A stretch of DNA of 37,885 bases. Source: Bacteroidetes bacterium OLB10. GTDB lineage: Bacteria; Bacteroidota; Bacteroidia; AKYH767-A; OLB10. The stretch spans positions 1 to 37,885 of the forward strand of contig LNBX01000047.1 in the NCBI GenBank assembly GCA_001567275.1, written 5' to 3'. How positions within the stretch are numbered: the stretch's first letter is position 1; each line of letters starts with the position of its first letter. The notes beneath the pieces were generated by a model. That model saw only the letters and a program-made list of their open reading frames with translations, did not search any database and was not told the origin of the DNA. Positions 1-8,889 of this stretch are shown one piece after another. A program made the position numbers and the translations under genes.

Positions 1-71
1 TTATAAAGTCAGCCAACTTTGAATTAAAATCAAATATATTAATAATTGCTATTGAAAATTTCCTCAGTACC

Positions 72-102
72 TTGTTTTAGAGGTATGGCAGCAGTAAAAC
101 AA
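72..102. repeat. 8-bp inverted repeat downstream of ribE
   Basis: TTGTTTTA at 72-79 and its exact complement TAAAACAA at 95-102 are separated by 15 bases, just past the riboflavin synthase stop codon. It could form an AT-rich stem at the 3' end of the minus-strand ribE transcript, but no T-run directly follows it. I therefore call it only a repeat. The rest of 1-123 holds nothing I recognise. Confidence 0.35.
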
Positions 103-123
103 ATTCTATGATTTTAATTTAGC

Positions 124-708
124 TTACATCAGCCTTGCAACATACTTTCCGATAATATCAAATTCAATATTAACGGTATCACCCAGTTTCAAACTACCAA
201 ATGTAGTGTGTTGCATTGTGTAAGGAATAATGGCAACAGAAAATGAAAAATCAGAAACATCCACTACGGTAAGGCTAACTCCATTAACAGTAACAGAGCC
301 TTTCTCTACCATCAGATTTTTGTAGCTGCCGTCATTCTCAAAAACAAAAACATGACTTCCATTCTTATCTTCAATACTTGTACAAATAGCTGTGGCATCA
401 ACATGCCCCTGCACGATATGCCCGTCAAGACGACTGTTCATCAGCATGCCACGTTCAACATTTATTTCATCACCGGTCTTCCAGAAATTCAGATTGGTAC
501 GTTTCAAAGTTTCGTCAACAGCAGTAACTGAATAGGTACTGTCGCTTAGATTTATTTTTGTAACCGTAAGGCAAACTCCATTGTGAGCCACGCTCTGGTC
601 AACTTTAAGCTCGCGAGTGAAACTGCATTGTATGGTGAAATGTTTGTTACTTCCCTCCGTGGCAATGGCAACCACTTTAGCTTTTTCTTCAACAATTCCG
701 GTAAACAT
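124..708 (-). CDS. ribE: Riboflavin synthase, alpha subunit
   Basis: Dismutates two 6,7-dimethyl-8-ribityllumazine molecules to riboflavin in the cytoplasm, the last step of riboflavin synthesis. The 194-residue protein has the usual length and starts with the family's MFTGIVEE. It shows the two tandem lumazine-binding repeats: the first has NGVCLTV at residues 43-49, the second begins after DGHIVQGHVDAT (about 95-106) and repeats NGVSLTV near 141-147. The ATG shares one base with the TAA of the upstream surface-protein gene, so the pair is probably translationally coupled and co-transcribed. That is an odd pairing of a vitamin enzyme with a T9SS cargo. Family assignment is secure. Confidence 0.97.
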   Translation of the reverse strand: MFTGIVEEKAKVVAIATEGSNKHFTIQCSFTRELKVDQSVAHNGVCLTVTKINLSDSTYSVTAVDETLKRTNLNFWKTGDEINVERGMLMNSRLDGHIVQGHVDATAICTSIEDKNGSHVFVFENDGSYKNLMVEKGSVTVNGVSLTVVDVSDFSFSVAIIPYTMQHTTFGSLKLGDTVNIEFDIIGKYVARLM

Positions 709-3302
709 TATTTGCCTCCTATCAGTTGAACTGCACCATGTATTGTTCGTGCTTTGATGCCGTCAATGTATATTTCGTAAACGGTACATACATAATAATA
801 AACTCCGTCACTCAGTCTTACCGAGCCATTATCCTTAGTACCTTTCCATTTGATATCCTTATCTGTTGTTTCAAAAACCTTATTTCCCCAGCGGTTGTAA
901 ACCGTCATTTCGATGTGGTCAACAAAACGATACGGGAATGGAACAAACAAATCATTTTTTCCATCATTGTCAGGTGTAAATACATTGGGTAATGTATAGA
1001 CAGGACAGGTTTCAGCACAAACTATATCACTTTCAGCGCTTCGGTTTCCAACAGAGTCAACAGTTATCAGGTAATAACATCCGCGAATACTGTCGGCTAC
1101 ATCCCGTGTATATGAAGTTATATTCCTGTCATGTAATTCAGCAATCAGATATGGCTGTTGCGCATGTGTTGGCGAGTAATACAATTCATAAGTAACCACA
1201 TCATTGCCGCAGGCAGAATCAGGTTTATTCCAGTTTAAATCTACAGATTCACGTTCGCATGCAGCCGAAATGGTTAATCCACTGACTGCACAGGGTGGAA
1301 TATTGTCAACAGGAATATCACATTTCTCCTCTGAAAAATTCAGAATCGGATTTACAAATGCAGGTGAAGTATAACTACCAATGGTTTCAATTTTATAACA
1401 GAACAATGAATCATTGGCAAGACCTGTATCATCATAAGTTGTGGAAGTCACTGTATCAATCACTGCGTAAGTGCCACCACCGTTCTGCCGCCAGATGACA
1501 TATTGCGAATTAGTCCATGGAACTATGGCCTGCCAGGAAAGCTGAACGGTGTTATCGGTTGCTGCTGTAGTTAAATAAACACTTGATGCCGCTACCGACT
1601 CTCCCATTTTAAAAGAATTTCCGGGAGTAAGGTTATACATTTCTACTTTGTAGTTCCATCCATGATCGGCAGTGTTCAGTCCTGTGTCAGTGTAAATGGT
1701 GTCATTCAAATCGCTGAATGTTGCAATCTGTGTAAAGGTAGTTCCTGTTAAGTCCTGTGCGCGCAGCAGACGATACTCAAACGGGCCGGGGGTTTGCGTA
1801 CTGTCAATGGTTTTTGGTTTGGACCATGCAAGGTATATGCTTCCTGCAGATTGATTGGTTGTGACCACACTCACGTTTGTCATCACAGGGAGATTCTGAA
1901 TAAGAATAGCGCAGGTTTCATTGGAAGCATAACTCTCTGCACCGTCATCAAAATAAGCTATTACCATGTAGCAATAGTCATTACCCGGAATCAGACCTGT
2001 TCCGTTGTTATCATCCTTAAAACTGTTGTTCGAAATTCCCTGTATGGTAGTGAGCAATGTATATCCGGTATATGCAGGTACACCTGTTTCACACTGAGAA
2101 GGCGTGTAACCATAAAACCCAATACGTCTGTAAATTTTATAACCTGTTGCATTGAAACATGTAGTTTGATTCCAGTTAAGTTGAATTGAATTATTTCCTG
2201 TTGGCACGGCCGTAAGATTCTGTGGTGCCGGTGCAACTACAGTTATGTTCATCCTTTTCAGATCAACCAGATTGATGGGAGTAACATTATCCCGTGCTTT
2301 AAACAAAATCTGATAAGGAGCCTTTCGCACATGCACACATTCTGTTTGCCAGGAAAAAGTTCCGGTAGCAGGAGAGACATCGGTAATTTCGGGAAACGAA
2401 GCAGTGCTTATAGGAGTATATGCCGTATCCAATGGCGCACCTGTGGCCGAAAGAGTAATCATATTACCATCAGGGTCAACGGCAGTAACAGGAAACGATA
2501 TGAAATCACCTGCCGTAACACAAATATCATTCAGGTTGTTTATCACAGGAGGATTGTCATTGGTCACTCCTATTTCAATTTGCATATCACGTTCCACAAA
2601 ACCAATTTCAACACCATTACGCCATTCGTGAATGAGAAACGCAACATTAAACTCACCCTGAATGGTTGGTGCATCCCAAATCAAATCGCCTGTAACTGCA
2701 TCAAGCGAAAAAGAATTGGTAGCTGCAGGATAAAAATATCCCGGAATATCAAGACCACCACTTCCTTTACATTTTATCAGTTCATAAGAAAGGCTGTCGC
2801 CATCAGGGTCGTAAGCGTTGGGATTATGTATAAATATTTTTCCGACAGCTCCATTGTCAATAGGTGGTTGCAACAATACAGGTGAGTTGTTATATCCCAA
2901 TATTGGGTTGATGATAATTTGTGACTCAACATAAAAAGGAACATTCACCGAACCGGGAATATTTACAACACCACCATTGCGGTTAGGATCTTCAAAATAC
3001 ACTGTGTAAGCTGACGGGCCGGGAAAAGTATGAACGCCTTCATAATAACATCTGCTGATGTCGGGGCCTACCGTAGTTTTACTGAGTCGCGGCAATGAAT
3101 CTTTAGTACCATCGCCCCAGTTCATTTCCAACAACGGTCGGTCGGCAGGGCTGCTGGTTTTGGTATAAGTAACAATCTGTACACGATAAGTCAGTAATGC
3201 AATCTGCTGATAGGTTATTTCACCTGCACGGTTATGGGTAGCCATACTCTGAAAACAAGAGAACAGAATAGCAGCAGTAAGGAAAATTATTCTTCTGAAC
3301 AT
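708..3302 (-). CDS. Secreted T9SS type B protein with fibronectin-III-like repeats (gliding motility-associated C-terminal domain)
   Basis: An 864-residue surface or secreted protein. It begins with a signal peptide (about residues 1-21, ending QSMA) followed by an extracellular region starting THNRAGEI, a start common in large Bacteroidota adhesin-like proteins. Roughly four fibronectin-III-like modules follow between residues 355 and 770, each with the characteristic LxW strand (for example SIQLNWN, VQLSWQ, VDLNWN). The last 95 residues are a type B T9SS sorting domain: PNVFTPDNDGKNDLF, then VYNRWGNKVFE, then DGVYYY. In this family that domain directs export by the type IX system and often surface attachment. 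No catalytic domain is visible, so an adhesive or structural role is inferred. Its stop overlaps the ribE start by one base. Confidence 0.9.
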   Translation of the reverse strand: MFRRIIFLTAAILFSCFQSMATHNRAGEITYQQIALLTYRVQIVTYTKTSSPADRPLLEMNWGDGTKDSLPRLSKTTVGPDISRCYYEGVHTFPGPSAYTVYFEDPNRNGGVVNIPGSVNVPFYVESQIIINPILGYNNSPVLLQPPIDNGAVGKIFIHNPNAYDPDGDSLSYELIKCKGSGGLDIPGYFYPAATNSFSLDAVTGDLIWDAPTIQGEFNVAFLIHEWRNGVEIGFVERDMQIEIGVTNDNPPVINNLNDICVTAGDFISFPVTAVDPDGNMITLSATGAPLDTAYTPISTASFPEITDVSPATGTFSWQTECVHVRKAPYQILFKARDNVTPINLVDLKRMNITVVAPAPQNLTAVPTGNNSIQLNWNQTTCFNATGYKIYRRIGFYGYTPSQCETGVPAYTGYTLLTTIQGISNNSFKDDNNGTGLIPGNDYCYMVIAYFDDGAESYASNETCAILIQNLPVMTNVSVVTTNQSAGSIYLAWSKPKTIDSTQTPGPFEYRLLRAQDLTGTTFTQIATFSDLNDTIYTDTGLNTADHGWNYKVEMYNLTPGNSFKMGESVAASSVYLTTAATDNTVQLSWQAIVPWTNSQYVIWRQNGGGTYAVIDTVTSTTYDDTGLANDSLFCYKIETIGSYTSPAFVNPILNFSEEKCDIPVDNIPPCAVSGLTISAACERESVDLNWNKPDSACGNDVVTYELYYSPTHAQQPYLIAELHDRNITSYTRDVADSIRGCYYLITVDSVGNRSAESDIVCAETCPVYTLPNVFTPDNDGKNDLFVPFPYRFVDHIEMTVYNRWGNKVFETTDKDIKWKGTKDNGSVRLSDGVYYYVCTVYEIYIDGIKARTIHGAVQLIGGK

Positions 3303-3652
3303 ATTATTGTATCAGCGGTTTAATGTTTGATTTTTCATTCTGAAAATGGATGTTTACTGCCCCAAGTTTGTTTTGCAATTTTAATAACATTCACCTGCGG
3401 GAAGAATGTATTTTGCAACAGGCAAATTAAACACATTCCCTTTAAATTTATACATTCTACAATATGGTTCAGCCACATTTTAAAGTTCATAGTACTGTGT
3501 GATATCTTCTATCTGAAACGGAGAAAAGTATTAAATGTTTTTTTAATTTCACGCCCTCGGAACTGATAGATTTTAATGTGTAAATTTATATAAATTCCGG
3601 TAAAGCTATTTAGTACTTCATCTATTTTATACAGTTTCAATTAACCACAGGC
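3303..3652. other. Divergent intergenic region, no gene recognised
   Basis: About 350 bases between the divergent surface-protein and aminopeptidase genes. A short plus-strand reading frame inside it encodes nothing recognisable and is probably chance. The only promoter-like string is TATTTTGCAACA at 3409-3420. It is identical to the 12 bases ahead of the C45 hydrolase gene at 18649, but here it lies more than 230 bases from the nearest plus-strand start. No TAnnTTTG element is close to either start codon and no stable RNA fold was apparent by eye. Confidence 0.4.
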
Positions 3653-5077
3653 ATGATTCAAAAAAGCAATACAGGAGCCAACGCTGATACCCATCTGATT
3701 ATACTTACCAATAACGCACAACGCTTTAACGAAAAAGCATTTTCTGCCGATGAACTCAGATATGTTAAGCAGGAGCTGAAGGACGACAAGAAAACAGTTA
3801 CGGTAAACCAATACAATCGAATGGTGTTTGTATGCGTTGCCGGAAACAAAAAGAAGCCGGTCTATCAGCAGAAAGAAGAATTCAGAAAAGCAGGTCATCA
3901 GATGGCCGGTGTGCTGAATAAGATGAAAGCTAATACAGTAATTGTTCAGGCTGACGGTTTACGTGAGGAAGCATTATGTTTTACAGAAGGAATGGCATTA
4001 GCCAACTATCAGTTTCTGAAGCATAAACCAAGTGGCAAAAAAAATTCTCTTGAGGTAATAGCATTGCAGTCGTCAAAGGTTACTGATGCTGATATGCACT
4101 GGTTGAATTGCACGATTGAAGCAACGTGTAAAGCCCGCGATTTGGTGAATGAACCTGTCAACTATCTGTCGGCAGTTCAACTTTCCAAAGAATTTGAAAA
4201 ATTAGGTAAAGAAGCCGGCTTTAAAGTTACCGTTCTGCATAAAAAAGAAATTGAAAAGTTGAAAATGGGAGGTTTGCTTTCTGTTAATTTAGGCAGTCAG
4301 GACCCTCCTACTTTCAACATAATGGAATATAAACATGCACGTGCAAAAAATAAAAAACCATTTGTGTTAGTGGGCAAAGGCGTGGTGTACGACACAGGTG
4401 GTTTGAGTCTGAAGCCCACTGCCAACAGCATGGATTATATGAAATGCGACATGGGAGGATCGGCAGCTGTTGCATGTGCACTTTATGCAATAGCTAAAGC
4501 AAAACTTCCTGTGCATGTGGTGGCGCTGGTGCCTGCTACCGATAACCGGCCAGGAGAAACAGCCTATGTACCGGGAGACATCATCACCATGTACAGCGGA
4601 AAAACAGTAGAAGTGCTGAATACCGATGCCGAAGGACGACTGATACTTGCAGATGCATTGCATTATGCCAAAAAATATAATCCGTCATTAGTGATGGAAT
4701 TTTCCACTCTTACCGGAGCCGCTTCAAGTGCTTTGGGAAAATATGCTGCTGCATTTATGACCACAGCAGCCAATCAGAAACAGGCTGTTTTGAAGAGTGC
4801 TGAAAATGTATTCGAGCGTATTGTAGAGTTTCCTTTGTGGGATGAGTATGGCGAATTGCTGAATTCAGATGTTGCTGACCTGAAAAATATCGGAGGACCC
4901 GCAGCAGGAATGATTACTGCTGCAAAATTTTTAGAAAATTTTATTGACTATCCATATATGCACTTCGACATTGCAGGAACTGCATTTGTACATACCGAAG
5001 ACAGTTATCGCGGAAAAGGTGCAACAGGATATGGTGTAAGACTGATTGCTGATTTTATAAAAAACAAGAGTAAGTAA
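3653..5077 (+). CDS. pepA: Leucyl aminopeptidase (M17 family)
   Basis: A cytosolic two-metal aminopeptidase that removes N-terminal residues from peptides. At 474 residues it has the normal length. The catalytic C-terminal half carries the metal and active-site residues in the expected order: K242 and D247 in VGKGVVYDTGG, K254, D266 in MKCDMGG, and D325, E327, R329 in the family signature NTDAEGRL (323-330). The N-terminal third is the variable M17 domain. The stop codon TAA shares its last base with the ATG of pdxA, so the two are co-translated. The upstream region has no obvious promoter, and I accept ATG 3653 because homology-like sequence begins soon after it. Function as a peptidase is confident; substrate preference is not shown. 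Confidence 0.95.
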   Translation: MIQKSNTGANADTHLIILTNNAQRFNEKAFSADELRYVKQELKDDKKTVTVNQYNRMVFVCVAGNKKKPVYQQKEEFRKAGHQMAGVLNKMKANTVIVQADGLREEALCFTEGMALANYQFLKHKPSGKKNSLEVIALQSSKVTDADMHWLNCTIEATCKARDLVNEPVNYLSAVQLSKEFEKLGKEAGFKVTVLHKKEIEKLKMGGLLSVNLGSQDPPTFNIMEYKHARAKNKKPFVLVGKGVVYDTGGLSLKPTANSMDYMKCDMGGSAAVACALYAIAKAKLPVHVVALVPATDNRPGETAYVPGDIITMYSGKTVEVLNTDAEGRLILADALHYAKKYNPSLVMEFSTLTGAASSALGKYAAAFMTTAANQKQAVLKSAENVFERIVEFPLWDEYGELLNSDVADLKNIGGPAAGMITAAKFLENFIDYPYMHFDIAGTAFVHTEDSYRGKGATGYGVRLIADFIKNKSK

Positions 5078-6144
5078 TGAGCGAAACAGAAAACGAAATA
5101 AAACCTAAAATAGGAATCACCATTGGTGATTTCAATGGAATAGGTATTGAAGTTATCATAAAAACATTTTCCGATAACAGAATATTATCAACCTGTACAC
5201 CGATAATATATGGTTCATCCAAAGTGATATCCTATCACCGGAAAATGCTGAACCATCAGGAGTTTAATTTTAATACCATCAAAAATCCATCTGAAGCAAG
5301 TCATAAAAAAATCAATGTTCTCAATTGCTGGGAAGAGGATGTGAAGGTGGACATTGGAAAGCCCTCCAATATTGCAGGCAGTTATGCATTCAATGCGTTG
5401 CAGGCTGCTGCCAAAGATGCGCTCGACAATAAAATAGATGCAATAGTTACAGCACCTATTGATAAAAGTACCATTCAGGGTGATGGGTTTAACTTTAAAG
5501 GCCACACAGAATATTTTGCAAGTGTGTGCGGCAATGCCGAGCCCGTTATGCTGATGATAAGCGACCGTCTGAGAGTGGGTCTGGTAACCGGACATATATC
5601 TTTACGTGAGGTACCTGCTGCAATCAGCAAAGAAAAAATTATTGCCAAAACAAAATTAGTTTATGATTCGCTGCGAAAAGATTTTGGTATTCGCAAACCG
5701 CGTATTGCTGTTTTAGGATTGAATCCTCATGCAGGTGACAGTGGACTTTTAGGTAAAGAAGAAACCGAAATTATTGCTCCTGCTGTGGAAGAACTCAACA
5801 GCAAAGATGTTTTTGCTTTCGGACCATATCCTGCAGACGGATTTTTTGGTTCATCCAAAATAAAAAGTTTTGATGCCGTTATCGCAATGTATCACGACCA
5901 GGGATTGGTGCCTTTCAAATCTTTAGCTTTTACATCAGGAATTAACTATACAGCAGGATTGCCCATAGTACGTACTTCGCCCGACCATGGTACTGCTTAT
6001 GATATAGCTGGAAAAAATATTGCTTCTGAAGAGTCATTTCGTGAAGCAGTATATGCAGCATGTGATATTGTGAAGCAACGTAAAATCACTGAAGAAATAA
6101 CAGCCAATCCACTGAAGTTTTCTAAAATGTCTTCCGACAGATAA
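5077..6144 (+). CDS. pdxA: 4-hydroxythreonine-4-phosphate dehydrogenase
   Basis: Oxidises 4-phosphohydroxy-L-threonine in the DXP-dependent route to pyridoxal 5'-phosphate. The 355-residue protein shows the family landmarks in order: GITIGDFNGIGIEV (13-26), GHTEYF (142-147), H173 in TGHISL, H218 in NPHAGDSG and H273 in YHDQGLVPFK, followed by GLPIVRTSPDHGTAYDIAG. The three histidines are the expected divalent-metal ligands, spaced exactly as in the E. coli enzyme. It overlaps the aminopeptidase stop by one base. It converges on the DUF3108 gene with a gap of only five bases and no visible hairpin. Confidence 0.96.
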   Translation: MSETENEIKPKIGITIGDFNGIGIEVIIKTFSDNRILSTCTPIIYGSSKVISYHRKMLNHQEFNFNTIKNPSEASHKKINVLNCWEEDVKVDIGKPSNIAGSYAFNALQAAAKDALDNKIDAIVTAPIDKSTIQGDGFNFKGHTEYFASVCGNAEPVMLMISDRLRVGLVTGHISLREVPAAISKEKIIAKTKLVYDSLRKDFGIRKPRIAVLGLNPHAGDSGLLGKEETEIIAPAVEELNSKDVFAFGPYPADGFFGSSKIKSFDAVIAMYHDQGLVPFKSLAFTSGINYTAGLPIVRTSPDHGTAYDIAGKNIASEESFREAVYAACDIVKQRKITEEITANPLKFSKMSSDR

Positions 6145-6149
6145 TTTTA

Positions 6150-6983
6150 TTATTTTTTCAGAGCGGTCAACTCATTAGCCAGGCCGGAGAATCCTTTAAT
6201 ATCCATTTTCACTGAGCCTACAAGAATTTCTGCCTGGGCGCGAATAGGAATTTTGTTTTCATCATCACTTACCCACAGCGTCATGTCGTCTTTATTCTTA
6301 AATACACGACCTTCCAAAAGTTGCGGATGAAATTTCATGCAGCGAATGGTTCCGAATTTTGTTTTGAGATCTTCCTTACCTACATAAACAAATTTTACAG
6401 GAATAATAGCATCATCAAGATATGCTGCTATCTCAAAAACATCACCTTTTTGTGCATTGGTATAATCCAAAGTACGGGCATAGTAAAAAGCAGAAATCAA
6501 ATCCTGAACATTTTTTGGCGTTGCAATAGTTGCTTTTTTGCTTACAGCAATATTTTTTACATGATTGAAAGCTACATCCTGATTAATCTTATACCCACCT
6601 TCATTCACTCTTCTGATAAACAACCAGGGAATTAATGCCTGTGAATCAATAAAACTTTCATAACGGTCGCGCACTTTAAAAAACCAGTCGAATGCGCCTT
6701 TGGTTTGTCCGGTGCCAACAACATGAAACACTTCGCGTGGGCCGATAGACTTCTTCTCCGGCATCACTTCCAGTCTTGCCTCTCCGGCATCAATGATACC
6801 ATAATGCACTCTGTATTCAAGAACTTCACCAGACCTGAATGCGCGATTTTCAACTGTACGCAGTTTGGTATCCTGTGCAATTACATCAGACTGAATAAGC
6901 AGCAAAGAAAGAATGGCAGCCAACATAACAAGAAAACATTTTCTGAAATGCTTAACAAAACACAAGCCATTAAAATGAAACAC
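6150..6983 (-). CDS. DUF3108 domain-containing exported protein
   Basis: A 277-residue protein with an N-terminal signal peptide: basic KHFRK near residue 11, a hydrophobic stretch and SDVIAQ as likely cleavage site near residue 37. The mature part starts with the FRSGEVLEYRVHYG pattern, and later GTIRCMKFHP and LWVSDDENKIPIRA, typical of DUF3108. Such proteins are periplasmic or outer-membrane-facing and of undetermined function. The start used is GTG at 6983; an in-frame TTG six codons on is possible, but a later ATG would lose the basic part of the signal. It lies 31 bases downstream of scpB on the same strand and probably shares its transcript. Confidence 0.85.
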   Translation of the reverse strand: MFHFNGLCFVKHFRKCFLVMLAAILSLLLIQSDVIAQDTKLRTVENRAFRSGEVLEYRVHYGIIDAGEARLEVMPEKKSIGPREVFHVVGTGQTKGAFDWFFKVRDRYESFIDSQALIPWLFIRRVNEGGYKINQDVAFNHVKNIAVSKKATIATPKNVQDLISAFYYARTLDYTNAQKGDVFEIAAYLDDAIIPVKFVYVGKEDLKTKFGTIRCMKFHPQLLEGRVFKNKDDMTLWVSDDENKIPIRAQAEILVGSVKMDIKGFSGLANELTALKK

Positions 6984-7014
6984 GCTCTGCTAAAATGAAA
7001 TTGTAATTAAGTTA

Positions 7015-7674
7015 TCAGTTACTTTCGGCATCTTGCGTTTTTCCATTTTCTGCCGCAAGGTTTTCGTCATCAGAAATTTCCGATGCAGCAAGTTCATCGC
7101 CAGTTGCATCTTGCATCTCTAAAGGAACTCCAATTTCGTTTTCGTCAAACACTACATCTTTCAGTTTGGGTAAATCCTTGGCCGACTTCAGTCCGAAGTG
7201 ATCCATAAAATTTTTGCTGATGCCATAAAGTATCGGTTTGCCCGGGCCATCACCCTTTCCCTGCATCACAATCAACTCCTTTTCGAGCAGTTTTTGAATA
7301 GAATAATCGCAGTTTACACCTCTTATATTTTCAATTTCAGGTTTGGAAACAGGTTGTTTATATGCAATGATGGCTAATGTTTCTAAGGCTGCTGTAGTCA
7401 GTTTCTTTTTTGAATTTATCTGCAACATCGTATTCACTATGCCATAATATTCTTTCTTGCTCAAGAAACGGAAGCCTCCGGCTATTTCAACAAGTTCAAA
7501 TGCATATTCATCAGATTCGTATTTGGAAGTAAGCTCTGCAATTACCTGACGGATATTCTCATTGGTAACTTCCCAACCGTAAGCAGCTTTCAACGCACCC
7601 TGAATTTCATTCAGTGTGATGCTTTGCTCTGATGTAAATATTAATGCTTCAATATTTTGTTTTAAATTCTCCAT
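7015..7674 (-). CDS. scpB: Segregation and condensation protein B
   Basis: The kleisin-associated subunit of the SMC-ScpAB condensin, needed for chromosome compaction and segregation. The 219-residue protein carries the tandem winged-helix fold of the family: IEALIFTSEQSITLNEIQ at the N-terminus, then LTTAALETLAIIAYKQPVSK and IENIRGVNCD in the core, and LIVMQGKGDGPGKPILYGIS in the second domain. The acidic C-terminal tail of about 35 residues is low-complexity and probably disordered. A TATCTTTG element 43 bases upstream suggests that transcription of scpB and the DUF3108 gene starts here. Confidence 0.95.
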   Translation of the reverse strand: MENLKQNIEALIFTSEQSITLNEIQGALKAAYGWEVTNENIRQVIAELTSKYESDEYAFELVEIAGGFRFLSKKEYYGIVNTMLQINSKKKLTTAALETLAIIAYKQPVSKPEIENIRGVNCDYSIQKLLEKELIVMQGKGDGPGKPILYGISKNFMDHFGLKSAKDLPKLKDVVFDENEIGVPLEMQDATGDELAASEISDDENLAAENGKTQDAESN

Positions 7675-7717
7675 TTGTGCCAGTGCTACTTATATTGCTG
7701 TCGCATAAAAATGTATG

Positions 7718-7725
7718 CAAAGATA
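7718..7725 (-). promoter_or_regulatory. Bacteroidota -7 element (TATCTTTG) of scpB
   Basis: The minus-strand reading of 7718-7725 is TATCTTTG, matching the TAnnTTTG consensus of Bacteroidota housekeeping promoters. It lies 43 bases upstream of the scpB ATG. No clear -33 TTG is seen. Confidence 0.5.
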
Positions 7726-7774
7726 ACGATTTCCACCAAGAAATTATTCCCTCACAGAGTGAAAAAAACGACTT

Positions 7775-8854
7775 TTATCTTCGTAACCTGAACTTATTTT
7801 TGGTATAATCAACTTCTTCACCCAGCAGAAAACCGTAAGGTTTCAGATAATCTACATTATCACAAACCACTTTTATCATTCCGGTTAAGGGCAGACAAAT
7901 AATCATTCCTGTTACTCCCCACACTGAACCACAGATGAGCAGAACCAAGGTTGCTGTAAGCGGATTGATACTTACACTGCTGCCAACCACGTAAGGTGTA
8001 ATAAAATTGTTGTCAATAAACTGTACAACCACACAAACTCCTGCTGCTCCTATGGCATAACCAATTTCATCTTTTGTGAGCAAGGCCATCAGCACAGGCA
8101 GAATACTTCCGATTAAAACACCGATATACGGAATGATATTCAGAGCTGATGCAAGCACTCCGAAAAGTATGGCATGCTCAATACCAAGCAACATAAATCC
8201 GGTTGAATTGAGAATGGATAATATCAATACGTCTAAAAATATTCCTTTGAGATATTTTTGTGAAACACCTGAAACTTTCTTTATAATTTCCATCACATTC
8301 TGATGTTTTTCGTCTGCAACTACTGCCACCACAAATTGCTTAATTTTCTCTTTATACAGTGTAAGAAAGAAAATATAAATGGGGATGAGTGCAAGATTTG
8401 CAAAAAATGCACCGGTAGCACTGAATAAACCAAGCAGCAATGTACCACTTGAAGATGCATTTTCAGCAAGCTTCGACTGAAGAAAATCTATTTGTTCGTC
8501 TTTTGAAATTCTGAAATTTCTGAACACAAAATTCTGAATGCCCTCCACTTTATTCATCAGCTTTTCCTGTAATACAGGCAGGTCATCGGCAAATGATGCA
8601 ATCTGATAATAAAAGAAGTACAAAAATCCCAAGACAACCAATATAGCCAATATGATACTTATCAAGATGGCAATAACCGGAGGAAACTTCCATTTTCGAA
8701 GTGTGTTTGATATGGGCAGTAACATAAAAGTAAACAATACTGCTATGATGAATGGGATAAGAATATCCTGTGAAACATTGAGAACATAAAAAACCAGAAT
8801 TGCAAGCAACAGTTTAAAGGTAATTCTGATATAGTAAGGAGGTTGTTGATACAT
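7775..8854 (-). CDS. AI-2E family transporter (PerM-like membrane protein)
   Basis: A polytopic inner-membrane protein of 359 residues. It has the family's layout: paired hydrophobic segments near the N-terminus (about 10-50 and 60-85), a soluble amphipathic stretch (about 85-140), and a C-terminal bundle of membrane helices. The C-terminal half contains the conserved NIIPYIGVLIGSILPV and FIDNNFITPYVVGSSVSINP motifs typical of this family. Members have been linked to autoinducer-2 export or ion antiport, but the substrate cannot be told from sequence. A near-consensus TATCTTTA lies 20 bases upstream of the ATG, so it may have its own promoter despite the 35-base gap to the flavoprotein gene. 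Confidence 0.9.
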   Translation of the reverse strand: MYQQPPYYIRITFKLLLAILVFYVLNVSQDILIPFIIAVLFTFMLLPISNTLRKWKFPPVIAILISIILAILVVLGFLYFFYYQIASFADDLPVLQEKLMNKVEGIQNFVFRNFRISKDEQIDFLQSKLAENASSSGTLLLGLFSATGAFFANLALIPIYIFFLTLYKEKIKQFVVAVVADEKHQNVMEIIKKVSGVSQKYLKGIFLDVLILSILNSTGFMLLGIEHAILFGVLASALNIIPYIGVLIGSILPVLMALLTKDEIGYAIGAAGVCVVVQFIDNNFITPYVVGSSVSINPLTATLVLLICGSVWGVTGMIICLPLTGMIKVVCDNVDYLKPYGFLLGEEVDYTKNKFRLRR

Positions 8855-8889
8855 GATTTTTATATTTTCGAAACTAAAGATACGTGTAT

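Noticed and set aside
3327..3566. 79-residue reading frame between the surface protein and pepA
   Set aside because: No recognisable motif, no promoter at a sensible distance, and AT-driven low-quality composition; probably chance.
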